From DASQHM01 sp035632095 (GTDB lineage Bacteria > Pseudomonadota > Alphaproteobacteria > Ferrovibrionales > Ferrovibrionaceae), in contig DASQHM010000027.1 in the NCBI GenBank assembly GCA_035632095.1, forward strand, positions 1 to 11,497: a stretch of DNA of 11,497 nucleotides, in the 5' to 3' direction. The number at the start of each line of letters is the position of its first letter. The first letter of the stretch is position 1. The position numbers and the translations under genes were made by a program. The notes below the pieces were generated by a model. That model was given only the letters and a program-made list of their open reading frames with translations. It had not been told where the DNA came from and ran no database searches. Shown here in pieces: positions 6,649 through 11,497 of the stretch.

Positions 6649-7459
6649 AAAGCTTCCCCGCGCCGAGATAGGCGCTAATTACGTCGTTGTTGTTCTGCAC
6701 CGCTTCCGCCGTGCCCTCCGCGATCTTCCGGCCGCGGTCGAGCACCACGATCCGATGCGAAATGTCCATGACCACGCCCATGTCGTGCTCGATGAGGATG
6801 ACCGTCGTGCCGAGCTCTTCGTTCACATCGAGCACGTAGCGGGCCATGTCCTCCTTCTCGTCCTGGTTCATACCGCCCATGGGTTCGTCGAGCAGGAGTA
6901 TCTTGGGATCGAGGGCCAATGCGCGGCCAAGCTCGACGCGCTTGCGCAGCCCGTAGGACAGGGCGCCGGTTTGTTGTTTGCGGAGATCCTGCAGCTTCAG
7001 GAAATCGATCAACTTCTCGACCCGCTCCCGGTGGGCAATCTCTTCCTTTTGCGCCAAACCCCAATACACCACCGATGCGAACACGCCGGACCGCATCCGC
7101 ACGTGCCGTCCGAGCATGATGTTGTCGAGCACGGTCAGGCCGTTGAACAGGGCGATGTTCTGGAACGTTCGGGCGACGCCCATGGCGGCGATCTCGGACG
7201 CGCGCCGCCGGGTGATGTCGGTTCCCTGAAACACGATGTTGCCCGTGTCGGCCTGATAGAAGCCGCTGATCATGTTGAGGAGGGAGGTCTTGCCGGCGCC
7301 GTTCGGACCGATGATCGAGACGATTTCGCCGCTGCGAACGCCGATCGATATGTCCTCGACGGCGCGCACGCCTCCGAAGCGCTTCGACACGCCGTTCACG
7401 GCAAGCTGCACCGGCCGAAGTTCCGGCGCCGTCGACTCCAATGCTTGCGCCATGCTCAC
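6647..7459 (-). CDS. livG: LIV/HAAT-type ABC transporter ATP-binding protein LivG
   Basis: First ATPase of the importer and first gene of the transporter block. In 270 residues, Walker A is GPNGAGKT (51-58), the Q-loop Gln is 100 in GVARTFQNIALF, the signature region is LSYGLRKRVELGRAL (167-181), Walker B is ILLLDEP (187-193) and the H-loop His is 225 in LIEHDMG. The C-terminus NNNDVISAYLG (256-266) is characteristic of LivG. The signature deviates from LSGGQ, as is usual in LivG, but also lacks the common DQ/QQ after the glycine. The start is a GTG at 7459, ten bases from GGGAGG at 7470-7475; the ATG two codons later (7453) is 16 bases from it and less likely. The gene is preceded by a 172-base non-coding region with a promoter. 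Confidence 0.95.
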   Translation of the reverse strand: MSMAQALESTAPELRPVQLAVNGVSKRFGGVRAVEDISIGVRSGEIVSIIGPNGAGKTSLLNMISGFYQADTGNIVFQGTDITRRRASEIAAMGVARTFQNIALFNGLTVLDNIMLGRHVRMRSGVFASVVYWGLAQKEEIAHRERVEKLIDFLKLQDLRKQQTGALSYGLRKRVELGRALALDPKILLLDEPMGGMNQDEKEDMARYVLDVNEELGTTVILIEHDMGVVMDISHRIVVLDRGRKIAEGTAEAVQNNNDVISAYLGAGKL

Positions 7460-7631
7460 GAGCCCACCGCCTCCCGCGGCTTATGGACGGTCTCGTCGCA
7501 GTCTTGGGCTTGCCCGGACGCAACCGGCGACGGAACGGACAAGCCGTACCGCCGGGCATTCCCCAAGCCTTTCCGGCCTTTCGGGGCTGACGCGAAGCCG
7601 TGAGAATATTAACAGTATAGCGGAACTGGGT
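7460..7631 (-). promoter_or_regulatory. Leader and control region of the livG-ligase-livHMKF operon
   Basis: This is the longest non-coding stretch in the window. Read on the minus strand it holds, in order, a promoter at 7606-7635, a perfect 7-base direct repeat (GAAAGGC at 7576-7582 and 7567-7573, separated by two bases), an imperfect inverted repeat at 7528-7554 and the livG ribosome site at 7470-7475. A local AT-rich dip at about 7603-7620 marks the promoter. I see no recognised riboswitch. The repeats could bind a regulator whose gene is not in the window. Confidence 0.6.
7528..7554. repeat. Imperfect inverted repeat in the livG leader (possible operator or stem-loop)
   Basis: Two 11-base arms (7528-7538 and 7544-7554) are complementary at nine of eleven positions around a 5-base centre (ACAAG). 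The site lies about 45-70 bases after the predicted transcription start. It could be a dimeric repressor site or an RNA hairpin in the leader. GC-rich DNA produces such repeats by chance, so support is modest. Confidence 0.35.
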
Positions 7632-7635
7632 TCAA
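7606..7635 (-). promoter_or_regulatory. Predicted sigma-70-type promoter with extended -10
   Basis: On the minus strand TTGAAC (7630-7635, 4/6 to the -35 consensus) and TAATAT (7606-7611, 4/6 to the -10) are 18 bases apart. TGT immediately before the -10 (7612-7614) makes an extended -10 element. Transcription would begin near 7599, giving a leader of about 140 bases before livG. The -35 overlaps the stop codon of the preceding gene. A second -10-like TATACT lies eight bases upstream of the first, with no well-spaced -35. Confidence 0.5.
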
Positions 7636-8426
7636 TCGCCTGGCAAAACCAGAACCTCGCGCGTTTTCGGCAGTGCCTCGCGCGAGAGCAGCACCCTCGG
7701 GTTGTCGCTGGCCTTGATCACATAGCGGCCGCGCAGGCGGTCGAGAAACCGCGCCAACGTGTCCAGCGTGAAGTAGTGCATGGGAATGAGGAGCGGGGCG
7801 CCGATGCTGTCGATGACTTGCACCATGGCGTCCTGATCGATCGTGTAGGCGCCGTCGACCGGCGCCAGCAGTACGTCCACCTGCCCGAGTGCGCCGAGCT
7901 CCTCATTCGACAGGATCTTATGCAGGTGGCCCAGATGGGCGATGCAGAGTTCCGCCACTTCGAAGATGAAAATGGAATTGGCGCGGCCGAGCGGCGCTTC
8001 GTCGTAGTTGGTCGGAACGTTGCGCACGCGCATGTCGCGATACGTGACGTCGTGATGCGGCAAGCCGCCCTCCGGATTCCAGCCGCGCAGCGCGTAGCGG
8101 ATGCCGGGCTCGACAGTCGTCACGTAATGCATCGGATGCGCGTTGTTCATGGTCACGATGTCGGGCGGGAACGGCGGGCGCACGATCGCGTTCCAATCGG
8201 TTACTGCGGTCACGCCGCCGGCGCTTTCGATCAGAAAACTCGCATGGCCGAGAAACGTGAGCGCGACCGTGCCGGCGGCGGGTGCTTCGGCGATCCGGTA
8301 TGCGGCGCGATGCGGGGTTGCATCGATGCCCGCCACCGGGAGACATCCGGCGGCCTTCGTCCCGCCGGGCAGCGCAAACACGATTACGGCCGCAAAGGCA
8401 ACGAGCGTCCGCGCCACGCGGCGCAT
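7632..8426 (-). CDS. Exported metallo-beta-lactamase-fold protein (UlaG/Lactamase_B_3-like) with altered metal motif
   Basis: A 264-residue protein with an N-terminal export signal: basic MRRVAR, a hydrophobic core at about 7-20, and cleavage near TKAA (23-26). Cys28 follows AAG, so a weak lipobox is possible. The mature part begins like UlaG-type MBL-fold hydrolases: LTFLGHASFLIES (56-68) and VTDW (75-78). HLGHLH (164-169), APVDG (188-192) and IPMHY (214-218) supply later fold motifs and possible metal ligands His164, Asp191 and His217. The usual HxHxDH is replaced by NAHPMH (95-100): the first His is Asn and the Asp is Met, while His97 and His100 remain. It may therefore bind one metal or act on an unusual substrate. 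The start at 8426 lies five bases after the amidohydrolase stop, so it is probably coupled to that gene. The fold call is good; the substrate is unknown. Confidence 0.85.
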   Translation of the reverse strand: MRRVARTLVAFAAVIVFALPGGTKAAGCLPVAGIDATPHRAAYRIAEAPAAGTVALTFLGHASFLIESAGGVTAVTDWNAIVRPPFPPDIVTMNNAHPMHYVTTVEPGIRYALRGWNPEGGLPHHDVTYRDMRVRNVPTNYDEAPLGRANSIFIFEVAELCIAHLGHLHKILSNEELGALGQVDVLLAPVDGAYTIDQDAMVQVIDSIGAPLLIPMHYFTLDTLARFLDRLRGRYVIKASDNPRVLLSREALPKTREVLVLPGD

Positions 8427-8431
8427 GGCAC

Positions 8432-9625
8432 TCAGGCCGCGGCGTTCGCCGTCCGACGGATGTCCGGCGGCAAACCGCGGCCCATGAGGTCGATGAAGTT
8501 GTCGCAATAAAAGCGTTGCCGCGCCGCATCCGGCGTGCGCGCCAGCGCGTCGGCAAACCGCTTCATCGGATTGCGCCCGCCTTCCACGTGGGGAAAGTCG
8601 GACGAGAACAGGCACACCTCGTCGCCGGCATTGGCGACGATCCAGGCCGTATCCTCGTGCGGGTAGGGCGTCACGCGCACCTGCCGGCGCACGTACTCGC
8701 TCGGCCGGAGCGACATTTTCTGCAAGCGCTCTTCGTTCTTGTAGAAAGCCGCATGGGCCGAATCCATCGCCCGCATCCAGCCGGGCAGCCATGACGCGCC
8801 CTGCTCGATAACGCCGAATTTCAACCGTGGGAAGCGATCCAGCACGCGATCGATGATCAGCGTCGCCAGCGTTTGCATGGGCGGATACGGGATCGCCATG
8901 TAGTCGACCGAGCGGAAATTCTCGGCGCCGCCGTGGAAGTCCGGCACGGGCGGCAGGCCGTTGACGAAATAGGCGGGCGACAACAGCGGACCGCCGCCGC
9001 CGACGTGAAAGACCACCGGCAGTCCGGCCTCCTGGGCGCGCGCCCAGACGCCGTCGAGGGCGATGTGGCTCGGCGAATGGTCCTTGGGACAGCGCGAGGG
9101 GATGAGCAGCGCCTTGCAGCCGAAGCTGATCGCCTCATCGGCCATAAGCACGGCACGCGCCGGGTCCGCCAGCGGCACATAACCGGTGGCCAGCAAGCGC
9201 CGGTCCACGGCGCAGAATTCCACCATGGCGCGGTTGTGGGCGCGGGCGGACGCATAGGCCAGGTCCAGATCGTCGCCGTGCTCAAGGTTGCTCAAAAATC
9301 CGCTCAGCATCGTGTTGAAGACGAGCTGGCTGGCGAAGCCGAGATGATCGAGCGCCGCCGGCCGGTCCTCGCGCCGCCACGACCCGAGCGCATCCCAATT
9401 CTTGCGCAGCAGGATCTGCTTCGCGTCGTCGGCGCGCCACGCGGGATCGTCTTGGCGCAGCCGCACTTCGGCGAACTTGTCTTCGTAACGCGGAATGGCG
9501 CGGAACACGTCGAAGCGGCGCACCGCCGCGCGGTACTTCTCCTCGACATAGGTCTCGAGCAGCTCCGGCGTCTCCATGATATGCGCGTCGGCGTCGTGCA
9601 CCGTGCGCCCTTCCACGTAGGCCAT
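8432..9625 (-). CDS. Amidohydrolase_2-family metal-dependent hydrolase or decarboxylase
   Basis: A 397-residue TIM-barrel protein of the amidohydrolase_2 group (ACMSD/gamma-resorcylate decarboxylase/LigY relatives), which acts on C-C or C-N bonds, often in aromatic breakdown. The metal site can be followed: Asp13-x-His15 in HDADAHIME near the N-terminus, His207 in PVVFHVGGG, Glu274 in FGVIEQGASWLPGW, and Asp343 in LFSSDFPHVEGG. The family often begins with a similar DxDxHxxE motif. There is no signal peptide, so it is cytoplasmic. The start at 9625 has GGGAG at 9632-9636, six bases upstream. The MBL-fold gene follows after five bases, and the aldo/keto reductase gene lies 51 bases upstream. 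The reaction (decarboxylation versus hydrolysis) and the substrate cannot be settled from the sequence. Confidence 0.92.
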   Translation of the reverse strand: MAYVEGRTVHDADAHIMETPELLETYVEEKYRAAVRRFDVFRAIPRYEDKFAEVRLRQDDPAWRADDAKQILLRKNWDALGSWRREDRPAALDHLGFASQLVFNTMLSGFLSNLEHGDDLDLAYASARAHNRAMVEFCAVDRRLLATGYVPLADPARAVLMADEAISFGCKALLIPSRCPKDHSPSHIALDGVWARAQEAGLPVVFHVGGGGPLLSPAYFVNGLPPVPDFHGGAENFRSVDYMAIPYPPMQTLATLIIDRVLDRFPRLKFGVIEQGASWLPGWMRAMDSAHAAFYKNEERLQKMSLRPSEYVRRQVRVTPYPHEDTAWIVANAGDEVCLFSSDFPHVEGGRNPMKRFADALARTPDAARQRFYCDNFIDLMGRGLPPDIRRTANAAA

Positions 9626-9676
9626 CAGCGTCTCCCTAGTTTCCCGCGCCCGCCGGCGGCGGCCATTCTAACGCAC

Positions 9677-10627
9677 TCACGCCGGCTTGGTGATGCGATC
9701 GATCTCCGCCACGTCTTCGGCCGTTGGTTTCCACGCCGCCGCGGCCACGTTCTGCTCGACCTGCTCCGGCTTGGTGGCGCCGGCGATCACACTGGCGACG
9801 CAAGGCCGCGCCGCGAGCCAGCCGATGGCCACTTCGAGCATGGTCTTGCCGCGCTTGACGCAGAAGTCTTCCAGTTTTTCGACCACGCGCCAATTCGCCT
9901 CGGTCATGTAGCGATCCGCGAGCCGCTGGGTCAGCGTGAGCCGCGCGCCTTCCGGGTGCTTCGCGTTGCGCTTGTACTTGCCGGTGAGGAGGCCGCTGGC
10001 CAGCGGGAAGTACGGCAGCAGGCCCAAGCCGTAGGATTGCATGGCCGGCACCAGTTCGCGCTCGACGCCGCGCACGGCAAGACTGTATTCGTCCTGGCAC
10101 GAAATGAACGAGTTCAGATTGTGCTGGCGGGCGGTCCATTCCGCCTCGACGACCTGCCACGCGGGCAGATTGGAACAGCCGATGTAGCGGACCTTGCCCT
10201 GGCGCACCAGGTCGTCGAGGGCCCGCAGCGTCTCTTCCATGGGCGTGAGCGGATCGGGCTGGTGCTGCTGGTAGAGGTCGATCCAGTCGGTCTTCAGGCG
10301 GCGCAGGCTCGCCTCCACCGCCGACATGATGTAGCGGCGCGACGCGCCTTTCAGCGCATCCGACATGGGCATGGCGAACTTGGTCGCCAGCACGATGTCC
10401 TTGCGCCGGTCGCCCAGGATCTGGCCGAGGCAGGTTTCCGACCCACCCTGGTTGCCGTAGATATCTGCGGTATCGAACAGCGTCACGCCGAGGTCGAGTG
10501 CCTTATGCACGACCTTGCGCGACGCTTCCAGATCGATCCGCATGCCGAAGTTGTTGCAGCCGAGGCCCGCCGCCGAAACGCGAAGGCCCGATTTGCCGAG
10601 ATTGCGAAATTCCACGTCGATCCCCAT
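9677..10627 (-). CDS. Aldo/keto reductase
   Basis: NADPH-dependent cytoplasmic oxidoreductase with a TIM-barrel fold, which reduces aldehydes or ketones. Within 316 residues the catalytic tetrad is complete: Asp52 and Tyr57 in FDTADIYG, Lys83 in ATKF, and His122 in LYQQHQPD. The family patterns VRYIGCSN (147-153), YFPLASGLLTGKY (206-218) and the late VIAGATKPEQVEQNV (280-294, cofactor phosphate region) are present. It resembles the YajO/YghZ-like (AKR11/12/14-type) group more than the small AKR5 enzymes. The start at 10627 gives the normal family N-terminus (FRNLGKSGLRVS); only a weak AAGA-type ribosome site is visible. It follows the acyl-CoA dehydrogenase gene by 26 bases and is probably in the same transcript. 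The physiological substrate is unknown. Confidence 0.94.
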   Translation of the reverse strand: MGIDVEFRNLGKSGLRVSAAGLGCNNFGMRIDLEASRKVVHKALDLGVTLFDTADIYGNQGGSETCLGQILGDRRKDIVLATKFAMPMSDALKGASRRYIMSAVEASLRRLKTDWIDLYQQHQPDPLTPMEETLRALDDLVRQGKVRYIGCSNLPAWQVVEAEWTARQHNLNSFISCQDEYSLAVRGVERELVPAMQSYGLGLLPYFPLASGLLTGKYKRNAKHPEGARLTLTQRLADRYMTEANWRVVEKLEDFCVKRGKTMLEVAIGWLAARPCVASVIAGATKPEQVEQNVAAAAWKPTAEDVAEIDRITKPA

Positions 10628-10653
10628 TCATTCTTATGACACTCGTTGCGGCT

Positions 10654-11497
10654 CTACTCGCCCTTGGCGCCGCCCATGAAGCCGAACAAGTGTCCGGCGA
10701 CCTTGCGCATCTGGATTTCTTCGGAGCCTTCCGTAATGCGGTAACGGCGGTGGTGGCGGTAAATGTGCTCGAACGGCTTGTGCCGCGTGTAGCCGATGCC
10801 GCCGTGTACCTGCATGGCGCGGTCGGCCGCGTCGCAGACCAGGCGGTTTGCCCGGTAGTTGCACATGGACACCTTGTCCGAAAGGCGGATCGCCACCTCG
10901 GGCTTGCTCATGCGATCCATTTCCCACGCCGTCTTGCGGATGAGTTCGCGCAGCATGGCGGCCTCGGTGTGCAGCTCGACCAAGGGAAACTGGATCGCCT
11001 GGTTGGCGGCGAGCGGCTTGCCGAAGGGCTTGCGTGCCTTGGCATACTTCACGCTCTCGTCGATGCAGTATTGCGCGGCGCCGAGCGAGGACGCGGCTTG
11101 CCGGATGCGGTTCTCGTGGACGAAATGCTGCGCTAGCGCCAAGCCGTTTTCGGGATCGCCCAGAATCGCGTCGCCCGGGATGCGCACGTCCGTCAGAGAA
11201 ACGCGCGGATGATCCGTCGGCATGTTGAAGGTCCAGAGATACTCCTCGATCTTGAACCCGCGCGAATCCGTCGGAACGATGAAGCAGGCGATGCCCTTGG
11301 CGTCGCCGTCCTTGCCGCCTATGCGGGCGAAGACGAAGTCGTGGGTGGCGATGTGCAGGCCGGTATTGAACATCTTGGCGCCGTTGATGCGCCAGCCGTT
11401 GCCGTCGCGCACCGCGCGCGTCTCCATCCAGGTGGCGTCCGAACCGTGATTTGGTTCGGTCAGTCCGAAGGCGACCTTGTAGGTGCCGTCGAGAATC
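10654..11497 (-). CDS. Acyl-CoA dehydrogenase (partial, N-terminus outside window)
   Basis: FAD-dependent enzyme catalysing alpha,beta-desaturation of an acyl-CoA in beta-oxidation-like pathways. The 280 visible C-terminal residues enter the protein in the middle domain: AFGLTEPNHGSDATW is the FAD/substrate-contact motif and MFNTG a later strand. The C-terminal helical domain carries QVHGGIGYTRHKPFEHIYR and ITEGSEEIQ. The Glu of ITEG (codon 10729-10731) aligns with the catalytic base of medium-chain acyl-CoA dehydrogenases, so the active site looks intact. About 110-130 N-terminal residues lie past the right edge, given the usual 380-410 length. The reading frame runs open to the last base of the window, so an apparent Met at 11427 is internal. 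It would be the first gene visible in block 1. Its CoA substrate could be the product of the ligase gene, which is inference. Confidence 0.95.
   Translation of the reverse strand, partial: ILDGTYKVAFGLTEPNHGSDATWMETRAVRDGNGWRINGAKMFNTGLHIATHDFVFARIGGKDGDAKGIACFIVPTDSRGFKIEEYLWTFNMPTDHPRVSLTDVRIPGDAILGDPENGLALAQHFVHENRIRQAASSLGAAQYCIDESVKYAKARKPFGKPLAANQAIQFPLVELHTEAAMLRELIRKTAWEMDRMSKPEVAIRLSDKVSMCNYRANRLVCDAADRAMQVHGGIGYTRHKPFEHIYRHHRRYRITEGSEEIQMRKVAGHLFGFMGGAKGE

Noticed and set aside
5130..6671. 513-codon open frame on the plus strand opposite the acyl-CoA synthetase
   Set aside because: Its product is rich in Arg, Ala, Glu and His with no recognisable domain, and it lies exactly opposite a gene with every catalytic motif. 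Long antisense frames are a by-product of GC-rich codon use.
9650..9659. 10-base palindrome CCGCCGGCGG in the gap between the aldo/keto reductase and amidohydrolase genes
   Set aside because: It has no loop, is common by chance in GC-rich DNA, and no U-run follows. It is not a supportable terminator or operator.
8873..10639. 588-codon open frame on the plus strand across the amidohydrolase and aldo/keto reductase genes
   Set aside because: It spans two well-supported genes and their gap, and its composition is His/Arg/Gly/Ala-rich without family motifs. It is a shadow frame.
11427..11427. Met at 11427 as the start of the acyl-CoA dehydrogenase
   Set aside because: The frame stays open to the window edge and the 23 codons upstream encode the conserved LTEPNHGSD motif, so the Met is internal.
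1..11497. CRISPR arrays, tRNA/rRNA genes, insertion sequences, phage or toxin-antitoxin genes
   Set aside because: No regularly spaced repeats, no cloverleaf-like segments, no transposase or integrase motifs were seen. The window is housed by metabolic and transport genes throughout.

Overview
The window is GC-rich and gene-dense. Every gene I can support lies on the minus strand, so transcription runs from high to low coordinates. Dense co-directional packing, strong Shine-Dalgarno sequences, families typical of soil or aquatic catabolic bacteria and a full LIV/HAAT-type ABC transporter point to a proteobacterium. An alphaproteobacterium (Rhizobiales or Rhodospirillales-like) is the best guess from style and protein character, but nothing in the window identifies a species.

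In transcription order there are two blocks. Block 1 (11497 to 7632) encodes an acyl-CoA dehydrogenase (cut by the right window edge), an aldo/keto reductase, an amidohydrolase_2-family protein and an exported metallo-beta-lactamase-fold protein, with gaps of 26, 51 and 5 bases. A 172-base leader region follows (7460-7631), holding an extended -10 promoter, a 7-base direct repeat and an imperfect inverted repeat. Block 2 (7459 to 606) encodes LivG (ATPase), a long-chain-type acyl-CoA synthetase, LivH and LivM (permeases), LivK (periplasmic binding protein) and LivF (ATPase). The junctions are very tight: an SD overlapping a stop codon, an 8-base overlap and a 2-base gap. A strong hairpin separates livK from livF. 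A short-chain dehydrogenase, cut by the left window edge, follows livF.

How the genes may work together (inference): the acyl-CoA synthetase is embedded inside the ABC operon between one ATPase and the permeases. The imported compound is therefore more likely a carboxylic acid (fatty, aromatic or alicyclic) than leucine, and it would be made into a CoA thioester on entry. The neighbouring acyl-CoA dehydrogenase, SDR and aldo/keto reductase fit beta-oxidation-like processing. The amidohydrolase and the exported MBL-fold protein could prepare or open the substrate. This transporter-plus-ligase layout is, as far as I recall, recurrent in proteobacteria, so it is not wholly new. The points most worth a second look are the altered metal motif of the exported MBL-fold protein and the unknown ligand of the transporter. 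I saw no RNA genes, CRISPR arrays, insertion sequences or phage genes.
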